Assembly (NCBI GenBank): GCA_020637055.1
Contig: JACJWR010000004.1
Location: forward strand, 1-64,000
Source of the DNA: Actinomycetota bacterium
Lineage (GTDB): Bacteria; Actinomycetota; Actinomycetes; S36-B12; UBA10799
Reading direction: 5' to 3'
Length of the DNA stretch: 64,000 bases
Notes under the pieces: generated by a model
The model's database searches: none
Told to the model about the DNA's origin: nothing
Seen by the model: only the letters and a program-made list of their open reading frames with translations
Shown here: in pieces, positions 1 to 8,494 of the stretch
How positions within the stretch are numbered: the first letter of the stretch is position 1
Layout: every line of letters begins with the position of its first letter
Translations under genes and position numbers: made by a program

Positions 1-5
1 CTCGT

Positions 6-899
6 ATGGAGACGGCTGACGTGACGATCACACCTGAACTGCTGCGGCGCCTGCTGGATCAGCAGTTCCCGGACCTTGCGGAGTTGCCCATCGGTGAACT
101 GTTTCGGGGATGGGACAACACCACGGCGCGGCTGGGTTCGGAGTTGGCGATTCGGCTGCCCCATCGGCCGATCGGCGCCCGGACTACAGCCGACGAGGTC
201 GCCTGGCTGCCGCGGTTGGCCCCTCACCTGCCACTGCCGGTGCCCGTGCCGCTGCGCTTCGGTAGCCCAGCGTTCGGGTATCCCTGGCGGTGGTCCGTGT
301 GCCGCTGGGTGCCAGGGGAGTCCGTGCTCCAGGCGCCCTGGGATGCACCGGATGCCGCAGCGTTCGCGCTCGCCGAGTTCCTCCAGGCTTTGCATCGTCC
401 GGCGCCCGCGGACGCTCCGGACAATCCTTTTCGAGCTGTGCCGCTGGTGGATCGACAAGCGGACGTCGAGCGGCTGCTCGGCGAATTCACCGACTACCCC
501 GATCCACGGGTGGACACCGTTGCACTTGAGACTAGGTGGTGCGAGGCGATGGCCGCCCCGGCCTACTCCGGGCCGCCGGTGTGGGTTCACGGTGACCTGC
601 ACCCCGGCAATCTCGTCGTACACCGAGGCCGGCTCGCCGGGGTGATCGACTTCGGCGACCTGTGCGCGGGGGATCCGGCGGTGGACTTCGCAATCGGATG
701 GATGGCGTTCGAGGGTTCTGGTCGGTCTGCGCTGCGTGAGTCGGCCACTGTGGATGACGACACCTGGCTCCGGGCCGGCGGGTGGGCTGTGCTGTTGGGA
801 CTGGTGATGGTTTCCGACTCACGGGCCGGCGCCGAGTTGGCCCGGGTCGGTGCCCGCACCTTGGGAGCCATCGCCGAAGGGGTCGGCGTGGAATCCTGA
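6..899 (+). CDS. aminoglycoside phosphotransferase (APH) family kinase
   Basis: A 297-residue protein of the APH/choline-kinase-like fold, expected to move the ATP gamma-phosphate to a small hydroxylated molecule in the cytoplasm. The catalytic loop HGDLHPGN lies near residue 196 and the metal-binding IDFGD about 20 residues later; both are intact. The N-terminal part holds the nucleotide-binding lobe (GWDNTTARLG near residue 35). The start is an ATG five bases from the window edge, so an upstream start cannot be excluded. It ends 11 bp before the convergent helicase gene. The family includes drug kinases but also many metabolic kinases, and nothing here fixes the substrate. Family sure, function unknown. 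Confidence 0.85.
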   Translation: METADVTITPELLRRLLDQQFPDLAELPIGELFRGWDNTTARLGSELAIRLPHRPIGARTTADEVAWLPRLAPHLPLPVPVPLRFGSPAFGYPWRWSVCRWVPGESVLQAPWDAPDAAAFALAEFLQALHRPAPADAPDNPFRAVPLVDRQADVERLLGEFTDYPDPRVDTVALETRWCEAMAAPAYSGPPVWVHGDLHPGNLVVHRGRLAGVIDFGDLCAGDPAVDFAIGWMAFEGSGRSALRESATVDDDTWLRAGGWAVLLGLVMVSDSRAGAELARVGARTLGAIAEGVGVES

Positions 900-910
900 C
901 CGTCTCGGAC

Positions 911-2626
911 CTAGCGGTCGCGGTCTTTGCGGGCCTTGACCCGCTGTCCCTTGACCCGGGTCCGTCCGAGCGCCTTGATCACTGCGGCCGCCTCGGTGTC
1001 GGGGACGTCGACCGTGGTGTGCCGGGCTCGGATGTCGATCGGCCCGATCTGGGAGCCAGGCAAACCGGTCTCGTTGGCGATCGCCCCCACGATGTCGGCG
1101 GGCCGGATTCCGGCGTCGTTGCCGGCGTTGATGAAGATCCGCTTCTTGCCCGGAGCGGGCGGTCCGCCCCGTCGGGATTTGCCGGACTGCCCGGGACCAC
1201 CTTTGTCGCGTCGCCGGTCGGTTTCGTCGTCACGCTTGTTCCAGCCGCTGCGTCGACCCTTGTCGGCCCGGGCTGTCCGTGGTTCGGGCGCTTCCGGGAT
1301 CTCGGCTTCGCCCTGCTCGCCGACTGTGGCGAGGTGTGCGGTCTTGATTGCGGCCAGCGCCACTTGCTCGATGCCGGCGTCTTCGGTGAGAGCCTCGAGC
1401 AGCGGGCGGTACCGTTCGAGGTCGTCGTCCAAGCAGGAGACGGCCAGACTTGCGCGAGTCAGCTCGAGCCGGCGTTCACGCAACTGGGCCGAGGTCGGGA
1501 GGGTGCCGATCTCGATGTTCCCGCCGGTGCTGCGCTCGATGGCTGCGAGTTGGCGACGTTCCCGGGGCTCGGCGATGGTGATCGCCGTACCCGTGCGGTC
1601 GCCGCGTCCGACCCGGCCGATCCGGTGCACGTAGGATTCCGGTGCTGCCGGCACATCGAAGTTCACCACGTGTGTGAGGTGGTCGACATCCAGGCCGCGA
1701 GCCGCCACGTCGGTGGCGACGAGCAGATCCGCGCCGCCGCTGCGCAGCCGTCCCATGACGCGATCGCGCATCGACTGATCCATGCCTCCGTGCAGAGCTT
1801 CGGCTCGGTATCCGCGGCCGTTCAGGGTCTCGGCGAGTTGGTCGACCTCAGCACGGGTGCGGCAGAAGACGAGCGTGGCCGCGGGCGTCTCGACGTCGAG
1901 GATCCGGCCAAGTGCAGCAGCCTTGTAGGGGCGCGCGACCACGTAGGCGACCTGGCGGATCTTGGGACCGGCGTCACCGGTGGGCACTTCACGCTCGATC
2001 TCGATCCGGAGCGGATCGTCGAGGTGGTGTTTGGCGATCCGCAAGATGCGTTTGGGCATGGTCGCGGAGAACATCACCGTCTGCCGGTCCGCGGGCGCCT
2101 GCGAAAGGATCTCCTCGATGTCCTCGGCGAATCCCATGTCGAGCATCTCGTCGGCCTCGTCGAGCACCACGGTGGCGACGTCGTTCAACTTCAAGGACTT
2201 GCGGTTGAGCAGGTCCAACGCACGGCCGGGGGTGGCGACCACGATGTCGACGCCACGTTTGAGGGCTGTGATCTGCCGTCCTATGGGTTGGCCGCCGTAG
2301 ACCGGCAGCGTGCGGACTCCGAACGGTCGGCCATAGCGATGCACAGCTTCGGCCACCTGGACGCACAGTTCCCGGGTGGGTGCGAGCACCAGAGCGGTGG
2401 GGAGGCCGCTGCGGTGTTCGCCGATACCGCTGACGATGGGTAGGGCGAAGGCGGCAGTCTTTCCCGTGCCGGTCGCCGCCTGACAGAGCAGGTCACGACC
2501 GGAGATCATCTGCGGGATCGCGGCGGTCTGGATCGGGGTCGGAGCTTCGTAGCCGAGGCCGGCCAGGCTCGACACGAGGTCCGGATGCAGCCCGAGCGAG
2601 TCGAATCCGGCGTCTTCTGCGGTCAC
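911..2626 (-). CDS. deaD: DEAD-box ATP-dependent RNA helicase, DeaD/DbpA-like
   Basis: A 571-residue cytoplasmic RNA helicase, probably for ribosome assembly or mRNA structure removal. Helicase motifs occur in order: Q motif (GYEAPTPIQ), Walker A ATGTGKT near residue 55, PTREL, DEADEMLDMGF near 155, SATMP, and the HRIGRVGRG motif VI near 340. After residue about 430 comes a basic linker rich in R, K, D and G, then a DbpA/CsdA-type RNA-binding domain (RIFINAGNDAG, near 495) to the end. The start is a GTG at 2626. It is one of three DEAD-box genes in the window and the only one with this RNA-binding tail, which argues for the DeaD/CsdA subgroup. Confidence 0.92.
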   Translation of the reverse strand: MTAEDAGFDSLGLHPDLVSSLAGLGYEAPTPIQTAAIPQMISGRDLLCQAATGTGKTAAFALPIVSGIGEHRSGLPTALVLAPTRELCVQVAEAVHRYGRPFGVRTLPVYGGQPIGRQITALKRGVDIVVATPGRALDLLNRKSLKLNDVATVVLDEADEMLDMGFAEDIEEILSQAPADRQTVMFSATMPKRILRIAKHHLDDPLRIEIEREVPTGDAGPKIRQVAYVVARPYKAAALGRILDVETPAATLVFCRTRAEVDQLAETLNGRGYRAEALHGGMDQSMRDRVMGRLRSGGADLLVATDVAARGLDVDHLTHVVNFDVPAAPESYVHRIGRVGRGDRTGTAITIAEPRERRQLAAIERSTGGNIEIGTLPTSAQLRERRLELTRASLAVSCLDDDLERYRPLLEALTEDAGIEQVALAAIKTAHLATVGEQGEAEIPEAPEPRTARADKGRRSGWNKRDDETDRRRDKGGPGQSGKSRRGGPPAPGKKRIFINAGNDAGIRPADIVGAIANETGLPGSQIGPIDIRARHTTVDVPDTEAAAVIKALGRTRVKGQRVKARKDRDR

Positions 2627-2764
2627 GCCACACGTCCTCTTCTTCCGCGTGCCGCCGGTGCGACACCACTCGCCCAGCGTAGGGGGTCGGGTCGTCGGCC
2701 GCCGACCGCAGGCCGCCGCCCGCTCGGGCAGTCCGGATTCAAAGTCGCCGGTCGACTGACGGCT

Positions 2765-3544
2765 TCACTCGAAGGCTGGGCCGGTGAACTGCGCCCGGTC
2801 GGCTGTGACGAGATAGGCCGACCATCCAGTGAGGCGTTGCACCGATCGCATGCCGTAGGCCCCCGCAGCCACCAGGCCTGTCGCCAGCGCGTCGGCGAGT
2901 CCGGCGTCGGGGCCGACCACGGTCGCGGAGACCACCCCGGAGGGCTTCCTGTGCGTCGCCGCGCCATGGATGTGGTGTCCGCGCTCGTAGGTTCCGGATG
3001 TCGCGACCGCGCACTCCGCGCTACGCACCACCCGCATCACCCTGGATCGCTGGTAGGGGTGCCGCAGCCCGACGCGCCAGGGGTGCCCGCGCCCGGCATG
3101 GCCCCGGCAGGCAACGTCGCCGCCGGCGTTGACGCACACGTTCGGGAATCCCGCCTCGACGACCAGGTCCACCAGCCGATCCGCGGCCCAGCCTTTGACA
3201 TATCCGCACGGGTCGAAGCGCCCGCCCGCCGACCAAGGATCGAAGGCGCCGCCGCTGATCTCCTGCGCCGATCGGCAGCGGGCCAGCACGTCGCGAACCG
3301 ACTCCGGCAGTTCCGGTTCGGTCGCCTCTCCGCTGCGCAGTCGGGAGACCCAGGAATCGGGTCGGAACGGTGAGAAGAGTCGGTCCACCTCGTGGGTGAA
3401 ATCCACGGCAGCCGCGAACGCTTCGTCGGCTCGGGTGTCGTCAAGCTCCTCGGCGCGCACCTCGACGTCGACCACGGTGCTCCACACCGACCAGGCCCGT
3501 CGGCGGCGACGCCACGGGCGTTGTGGTCCAACGTGATCGGTCAT
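2765..3544 (-). CDS. apbE: FAD:protein FMN transferase (ApbE family)
   Basis: A 259-residue flavin transferase that uses FAD and Mg2+ to attach FMN by a phosphoester bond to a Thr/Ser of target proteins. Family landmarks are FDPCGYVKGWAADR (the usual KGxAxD segment), VNAGGDVACRG, SGTYERGHHIHG, and ADALATG near the C-terminus, whose D and T bind the metal. The usual DPxTG turn after the His-Ile pair is replaced by HGAATH. No signal peptide is visible, so it may act in the cytoplasm or lack a clear export signal. It is last in a four-gene cluster and overlaps the FMN-binding gene by 4 bp (ATGA), so the two are translationally coupled and that protein is its obvious substrate. Confidence 0.9.
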   Translation of the reverse strand: MTDHVGPQRPWRRRRRAWSVWSTVVDVEVRAEELDDTRADEAFAAAVDFTHEVDRLFSPFRPDSWVSRLRSGEATEPELPESVRDVLARCRSAQEISGGAFDPWSAGGRFDPCGYVKGWAADRLVDLVVEAGFPNVCVNAGGDVACRGHAGRGHPWRVGLRHPYQRSRVMRVVRSAECAVATSGTYERGHHIHGAATHRKPSGVVSATVVGPDAGLADALATGLVAAGAYGMRSVQRLTGWSAYLVTADRAQFTGPAFE

Positions 3545-4017
3545 GGCTGTTCAGCTGCCACAGTAGCCGGCACTCCGGCCTCGGCGAAGGCTGCGGCGGC
3601 CGACTGCTGCCACGCCTCCGACGTGAAGGTGGCGCCGCTGACGGTTGCCACGTCCGCCGACTGCGCTGCCAAGGCTTCTTCGGAGAGCACCGCCACCGCA
3701 CGCTCCGAGATCGCCTGGGACTTCGGATCGTCGGCGGGGAAGGCCAATGCCGTCACCTCGGTGACAACGCCTTCAGCTACGGTCACTTGAACCTGCACGT
3801 CGCCGTATCGGGTGGCGACGACTGGCCCGGTCGCGGTAGCGGTATCGCCCGGGGGAGTCGGGGCGACCGCGGGCGCCGCGCCGCTGGACGAGGCGACCGG
3901 CTCCACCGGTTCCGGGACAACCGAGGCCTGGACATCGCTCTGCGGGGTGTAGGTCAGTGCCGCTCCCAGGCCGACGGCGGTGCCCGCCGTGATCAGCAGT
4001 GCACGTTTCACTGTCAT
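3541..4017 (-). CDS. exported FMN-binding domain protein (flavinylation target)
   Basis: A 158-residue protein with an N-terminal hydrophobic segment (residues 5-25, signal peptide or anchor), a Pro/Ala/Ser-rich linker to about 65, then a single FMN-binding domain. The domain ends with DVATVSGATFTS; Thr130 of the SGAT motif is the predicted acceptor of covalent FMN. Such domains carry electrons outside the cytoplasmic membrane (RnfG, NqrC and related proteins). Its neighbours are a flavocytochrome reductase 15 bp upstream in the operon and ApbE overlapping downstream. Direct view: motif and topology. Inference: it takes electrons from the membrane reductase. The final acceptor is unknown. Confidence 0.85.
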   Translation of the reverse strand: MTVKRALLITAGTAVGLGAALTYTPQSDVQASVVPEPVEPVASSSGAAPAVAPTPPGDTATATGPVVATRYGDVQVQVTVAEGVVTEVTALAFPADDPKSQAISERAVAVLSEEALAAQSADVATVSGATFTSEAWQQSAAAAFAEAGVPATVAAEQP

Positions 4018-4032
4018 TTCCTTTCCGTGGCT

Positions 4033-5472
4033 CTAGAACACGAACAGCTCGTGGTGGAATCGCTCTTTGGCAGCACCCGCCTGCAGTGCAGCCGCCTCGA
4101 TCCGATCGAGGAAACCTGCCGGCCCGCAGGCGAAGATCTCGGCCTCGGCGAGGTGAGGGGCCATGGCCAGCAAGGCCCGGTCGTCAATCCGACAGGTGCT
4201 GATCTCGCCGGTGAGGTAGTGCAGGGTCCACCCGCACCGGGCGGCCTCAGCCTCCACCTCGGCCCGCAACGGGATGCTGCCCTCGGCGAAATCGACCACC
4301 CGGTAGATCAGCGTCACCTCGTGGCCGGACGGCAGGCTCTGCAGCAACGCCAACACGGGCGCCATTCCCACCCCCGCAGCCAACGCCACCACCGGCGCAC
4401 CTGGCCGCACCCGATCCGCGGTGAAGGCACCGTAGGGGCCCTCCGCGAGTACTGGAGTACCGACTTTGAGTTCGGTGGCCAAGTCTCCGCTCTGGTCGCC
4501 CAGGTTCTTGACGGTGATCCGCAGAGACCGACCGTCCGGAGTCGCGGAGAGTGAGTAGGGGTGCGCTTGCCACCACCAGTGCCTGGTGCCGAAGCGCCAC
4601 TCGAAGAACTGCCCGCCCACCACCGGGATCCGTTCGATTCCGTTGCCGGTGAAGTACACGTTCACCACGCCATCACTGTCCGGAACGACAGCGGCCACAC
4701 GCAGCCGGTAGCGACGGTGGCGTAGCAGCGGCAGCAGTACCCGGTTCAGCACCACTGTGACGGCGAGCGCGAGGTAGAGCGCGATCCAACTCAGGCGGAG
4801 CCACGGAGCGTCGGCGAACAACGAACCCAGGGCCAACTGGTGGCCGAATCCGAGTGCCACCGCGAGGTAGAGGTAGAGGTGCCCCACCCACCAGGTCTCG
4901 TAGCGGACCTTGGACCGGGCTCGCCGGATACTCGCAACGGAGAGCACCACCATCAGGGCGAAGGCCACGGTCGCCGGGACCATCCACGGGTAGTCGAACA
5001 CCAGCGAGGTGAATTGCGGCCACCAGCCCGTGGACATCGATTGTGCGTAGCCCAAGGTGGTGAAGAACACGTGGCCGGTGATCAGCACCACCACGAACGG
5101 TGCCAGCCGGCGGTGGAACGCGATCAGCCGGTCCTGGCCGATCTCGCGTTCGAGCCAGGGGATCCGGGCGACGACGAAGATGAGGACCAGTGAGAGGTAG
5201 GTGCCCAACATCGCGGTCAGGGTGCCGGCCATGGTCGCCGGGCCGCCGGCGGCGTCAAGGCCCGCACTGGTCAAGATCCAGGCCGATCCCACCACAGCGC
5301 CGGCACCGAGGCCGGCGATCAGTGCAGCGAGATCACCGGCCCGACGGCGGGAATGCGGCGGAGGCGAACCGTGGCTCGGGGAGCGGCGACGGAACAACGC
5401 GGTGCGGGTGCGAGACGAGACCTCCCCCGCGACGTGGGGGGCGTTGCGGGGGAGGTCGGTACTGACGCTCAT
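4033..5472 (-). CDS. membrane flavocytochrome, ferric-reductase-like, with FAD/NAD(P)H domain
   Basis: A 479-residue protein with about six membrane helices (residues 45-270) of the ferric-reductase-like type, then a ferredoxin-reductase module. Candidate haem-ligand histidines sit in FHRRLAP, ITGHVFF, WWVGHLYLY and GFGHQLA. The cytoplasmic part has a flavin site (HPYSLSATPD), a nucleotide-binding GVGMAPVLALL and a terminal FACGPAGF, ending with an aromatic residue. It should pass electrons from cytosolic NAD(P)H through FAD and haem b to the outer face. It is second in the cluster, 17 bp after the DUF2202 gene and 15 bp before the FMN-binding gene. It may feed the FMN protein, iron(III) or another acceptor; the sequence does not decide which. 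Confidence 0.88.
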   Translation of the reverse strand: MSVSTDLPRNAPHVAGEVSSRTRTALFRRRSPSHGSPPPHSRRRAGDLAALIAGLGAGAVVGSAWILTSAGLDAAGGPATMAGTLTAMLGTYLSLVLIFVVARIPWLEREIGQDRLIAFHRRLAPFVVVLITGHVFFTTLGYAQSMSTGWWPQFTSLVFDYPWMVPATVAFALMVVLSVASIRRARSKVRYETWWVGHLYLYLAVALGFGHQLALGSLFADAPWLRLSWIALYLALAVTVVLNRVLLPLLRHRRYRLRVAAVVPDSDGVVNVYFTGNGIERIPVVGGQFFEWRFGTRHWWWQAHPYSLSATPDGRSLRITVKNLGDQSGDLATELKVGTPVLAEGPYGAFTADRVRPGAPVVALAAGVGMAPVLALLQSLPSGHEVTLIYRVVDFAEGSIPLRAEVEAEAARCGWTLHYLTGEISTCRIDDRALLAMAPHLAEAEIFACGPAGFLDRIEAAALQAGAAKERFHHELFVF

Positions 5473-5489
5473 CGAAAGTGCCTCGTCGA

Positions 5490-6089
5490 TCAGCGGGTGA
5501 ACGCGTTGAGGTGGCCCTGCGACGCGCGGAGCTGGGAGTCGACGACCCGCAGGACGTCTTGGTTGGTGAACAGGGTCTTGGCGTAGGCCAGGTCTTCAAG
5601 GTCCTGACGTTCAACCGTGGCACCGGCGGCGAGGGCCGCCTCGGGAGTGGTGGCGGAGTTCAGCAGGTCGGTGTACATCGCGGCAAGCGCCGGATCCGAG
5701 AACACACCTTCCGCCTCGCCGGCCGTCGGGTCGGCGATCCCGTAGGTGGCCAGCAGGTTGCGCACCGCATCCATGTGCTTCTGCTCGGACTTGGCGATGT
5801 TCGCGAACTGCGACAGGTCCGGGTACTGCCGCGCCAACTCCAGGTAGAGGTCGCGGGCGACCTTCTCCTCCTCGACCCAATACACCAGGTCTGCGGTCTG
5901 GTCGGGGGTGAGCGCTGCCGGGGTCACCGCCTGGGTGGAATTGGCCTGGGCGGAATTCGTCTGAGTCTGCCGGGCACCGTTGCCGCCGCCGTTACCGCCG
6001 CCGTTTCCGGCCATCGCGGGGACAGCCACGGCTCCGGTGATGAGAACCGCAGCGGTGAGGGTGCTTGCGACCTTGGTCGAGATCTTCAT
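5490..6089 (-). CDS. exported DUF2202 ferritin-like protein
   Basis: A 199-residue protein with a clear signal peptide (cleavage after AMA, about residue 27), a Gly/Asn-rich linker, and a DUF2202 four-helix domain. Candidate metal ligands are in WVEEEKVARDLY, KSEQKHMDAV and VERQDLEDLAY, spaced as in ferritin-like di-iron folds. The start is ATG 6089 after GAGGAGGACATC, a strong ribosome site. It heads the leftward cluster of flavocytochrome, FMN protein and ApbE, so an iron or oxygen redox role outside the membrane is plausible. DUF2202 has no settled biochemical function known to me. Exported location is well supported by sequence; the enzymatic role is inference. Confidence 0.88.
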   Translation of the reverse strand: MKISTKVASTLTAAVLITGAVAVPAMAGNGGGNGGGNGARQTQTNSAQANSTQAVTPAALTPDQTADLVYWVEEEKVARDLYLELARQYPDLSQFANIAKSEQKHMDAVRNLLATYGIADPTAGEAEGVFSDPALAAMYTDLLNSATTPEAALAAGATVERQDLEDLAYAKTLFTNQDVLRVVDSQLRASQGHLNAFTR

Positions 6090-6175
6090 GATGTCCTCCT
6101 CGGTTTCGGTCCGGTCCGGGCTAGCCGGTCCGGTTGATGACGTAACTCAACTGTCGACCGCGCGGCTGAAGGCGG

Positions 6176-6204
6176 TGTGGCAACGATGTGGAGATCGTGT
6201 GGAG
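6176..6204. promoter_or_regulatory. three TGTGG repeats at 11-bp period, likely response-regulator site
   Basis: TGTGG occurs at 6176, 6187 and 6198, each exactly one helical turn apart; the second and third copies extend to TGTGGAG. The array lies in the 199-bp gap between the DUF2202 operon (left) and the response regulator gene (right). OmpR/PhoB-type regulators bind tandem direct half-sites with this spacing, so it is a candidate for autoregulation and for control of the divergent operon. The repeats are seen directly; the binding protein is inferred. Confidence 0.55.
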
Positions 6205-6288
6205 GTTTTCGGGGAGCAGGCCGGGCGCGGTCGAGTCAAGTCGCGTGTGCCTGCGGGTCCGTCGGGTGGCAGCGGGCAAGATGTGGGG

Positions 6289-6972
6289 GTGGCCGATGTG
6301 TTGGTGGTGGAAGATGAGCGGGACATCCGCGAGCTGCTCCGGCGCTACCTCGAGCGCGACGGGCATTCGGTGATGACCACCTCGACCGGCGCCCAGGCTC
6401 TGCTCGCCCTGGTCGATCAGCCGCCCGATCTGGTTCTCCTCGACCTCGGCCTGCCGGACATCGACGGCATCGAGGTACTCGCCGCCGCCAAGGCCGCCGG
6501 CATCTCGGTGATCGCGCTGACCGCCCGCAGTTCTGTCGAGGAGCGCATCGACGGGTTGTCGCGGGGGGCGGACGACTACGTGGTGAAACCCTTCAGCCCG
6601 CAAGAGGTCGTGCTGCGGGTGGCCGCCGTCTTGGGTCGGGGCGCCGGGGTGGCCGACGACGGCGTGCTCTCGTTCGGCGGCGGTCGGTTGCGCATCGACT
6701 CGGTGCGCCACCGGGCCAGCCTTTCCTCACGCGACCTCGAGCTCACACCGTCGGAGTGGGGGATTCTGGTGGCCCTCGCGGCAACCCCCGGTCGGGTCTA
6801 CTCGCGTGCGGAACTGGTCAACCGGGCCCGCGGCTACGAATACTCGGGATTCGAGCGCACCGTGGATTCCCACGTGAAGAACCTGCGGCGCAAACTCGGG
6901 CCGGAGGGCGCCGCCATCGTGGAGACCGTGCTGGGCGTGGGCTATCGGCTGGGGTTGGAACGTGATCGCTGA
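6289..6972 (+). CDS. two-component response regulator, OmpR family
   Basis: A 227-residue DNA-binding regulator. The receiver domain (1-115) has the acidic pair in VVEDERD, the phospho-acceptor Asp in LVLLDLGLPD, the Thr of ALTARSS and the Lys of VVKPF. The winged-helix domain (130-225) has ELTPSEWGILVAL and the RRKLGPEG recognition region, ending VLGVGYRLG as OmpR proteins do. The GTG at 6289 (VADVLVVEDE) is chosen because the receiver begins there; GTG 6283 is possible. The stop overlaps the kinase start by 11 bp. The divergent DUF2202 operon and the phased TGTGG array upstream suggest that it controls that operon and itself. Confidence 0.9.
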   Translation: MADVLVVEDERDIRELLRRYLERDGHSVMTTSTGAQALLALVDQPPDLVLLDLGLPDIDGIEVLAAAKAAGISVIALTARSSVEERIDGLSRGADDYVVKPFSPQEVVLRVAAVLGRGAGVADDGVLSFGGGRLRIDSVRHRASLSSRDLELTPSEWGILVALAATPGRVYSRAELVNRARGYEYSGFERTVDSHVKNLRRKLGPEGAAIVETVLGVGYRLGLERDR

Positions 6973-8404
6973 GCGGGCGCTCCGGCTGGGGCCGCTGGGG
7001 AGACGCCTGTTAGCCGCGTTCCTGCTGGTGGCACTGGTGTCCGTCGCGCTGGTCACGGTGGCGTCGCTGATAGGTACGTCGCACGGCATCACCGCCACCA
7101 AGTCGGAGCAACGGGCCACGGCAGCGCAGGCCACAGCAGACGCCGCCGGCACCGCGTACGCCGAGGCTCAGGGCTGGCAGGACGCGGATCTGCGGCGCGC
7201 GAGTGCAATAGCCACCGCCGCGGGGGCTCGGCTCGTGGTACGGGACGCCCAGGGTGAGGTGGTCGCCACCCCCGGGCATACCGACGGTGAGGACAAGGTC
7301 GCCGGCACTCCGGCCAACGCCGAGGCCGGTCCGGAAGGTAGCGCCGGCGGGGCGTCGACGGCGATTTCCGGCCCCAATGCGGTGGTCCGCCCGGTGGTGG
7401 TGGACGGCGCGGAGGTGGGCTCCGTTCGGTTGGGGTTCGGCCCCGAACAGGCAGGTTCCGGGCAGCAGATCGCCTGGACGTGGACGGTCGCCGCGGCCCT
7501 GGTGGCGATGCTGGTGGCGACCGTCGCCGCATGGTTCGTTTCGCGTCGTATCACCGGCCCCCTCACCGGGTTGATGGCGGCGGTGCGGAGTTTCGCCGCC
7601 GGGGATCGCGACCGCCGGGCCGGAGCGGCGTCCGTCGCCGCGCCCGGTGAACTCGGCGAATTGGCGCGGTCGTTCAATGCCTCGGCTGATTCGATCGAAC
7701 TGTCGGAGGCGACCCGGCGGCGGATGGCAGCCGACGTCGCCCACGAACTCCGCACGCCGTTGGCCGCCCTGCAAGCCGGCCTGGAAGAAGTGAGTGACGG
7801 ACTGGTGGAGCCCGACGAGACGCTGTTGCGGGGTCTGCACGCGCAGTCTGTGCGGCTCGGGCGAATCGTGTCGGATCTCTCCGAGCTCACCAACGCCGAG
7901 GCCGCCGCCCTGACCCTTTCCTGCCAGCCGGTTGACCTCGCCGCTCTGGCCAGAGATGCCGTTGCGGCTGCACAGCCGATGCTGGAGGCGGTCGGCGTCT
8001 CGGCCGACGTCGAGGCGGGCGAGGGCTGCTGGGTCTCCGGCGACGAGGGCCGACTGCATCAGGCGCTGTCGAACCTGTTGAGCAACGCCGCGCGCTACTG
8101 CCGGCAGGGCGACCGGGTGACGGTCTCGGTGACATGTCGGGGTGCCGATGCTCTGCTCTCGGTCGCCGACACCGGCCCCGGTATCGCTCCAGCCGACCTC
8201 GACCTCGTGTTCGACCGGCTCTGGCGCGGCACGGCAGACTCCGACGCGGACGGGCTCGGCATCGGATTGGCCGTGGTGAAGTCCCTCGTCACCGCGCACG
8301 GAGGTGAAGTGAGCGTCAGCTCCCAAGAGGGGCACGGCGCTCAATTCGAGGTCCGACTGCCGAGGTTGCCGCAATCCGGTTCGGGACACGTTCAGGACGG
8401 GTAA
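6962..8404 (+). CDS. two-component sensor histidine kinase
   Basis: A 480-residue membrane kinase, partner of the overlapping response regulator. There is a membrane helix at about residues 18-40, an extracellular sensor of about 120 residues rich in Ala/Gly/Thr, a second helix near 168-193, and a HAMP linker (SRRITGPLTGL). The H box is DVAHELRTPLAAL near residue 263 (phosphorylated His), followed by the N box LSNLLSNAARY, G1 DTGPGIAP and G2 GLGIGLAVVKSL. The start is GTG 6962. The signal is unknown; the large extracytoplasmic loop and the neighbouring extracytoplasmic redox operon suggest an envelope or redox cue, but that is inference. Confidence 0.9.
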   Translation: MIAERALRLGPLGRRLLAAFLLVALVSVALVTVASLIGTSHGITATKSEQRATAAQATADAAGTAYAEAQGWQDADLRRASAIATAAGARLVVRDAQGEVVATPGHTDGEDKVAGTPANAEAGPEGSAGGASTAISGPNAVVRPVVVDGAEVGSVRLGFGPEQAGSGQQIAWTWTVAAALVAMLVATVAAWFVSRRITGPLTGLMAAVRSFAAGDRDRRAGAASVAAPGELGELARSFNASADSIELSEATRRRMAADVAHELRTPLAALQAGLEEVSDGLVEPDETLLRGLHAQSVRLGRIVSDLSELTNAEAAALTLSCQPVDLAALARDAVAAAQPMLEAVGVSADVEAGEGCWVSGDEGRLHQALSNLLSNAARYCRQGDRVTVSVTCRGADALLSVADTGPGIAPADLDLVFDRLWRGTADSDADGLGIGLAVVKSLVTAHGGEVSVSSQEGHGAQFEVRLPRLPQSGSGHVQDG

Positions 8405-8494
8405 GCCAGGTGCGGCCCGGCTGACACGCGGCGCCGGTTGAGCGATGATGGAATCCACTGGAGACAGGGATCCAGAACATCACCAGGAGGCGAC

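Noticed and set aside
6..899. Annotation of the two APH-fold genes as antibiotic resistance determinants.
   Set aside because: Family fold only; no mobile context and no residue pattern tying either to a drug.
898..919. Inverted GACCG/CGGTC around the convergent ends of the first two genes, considered as a terminator.
   Set aside because: A 5-bp stem with a 12-nt loop and no T-tract is expected often by chance in this composition.
782..2443. A plus-strand open frame of 553 codons opposite the DeaD-like helicase.
   Set aside because: Every helicase motif reads on the minus strand; the plus-strand product has no recognisable domain.
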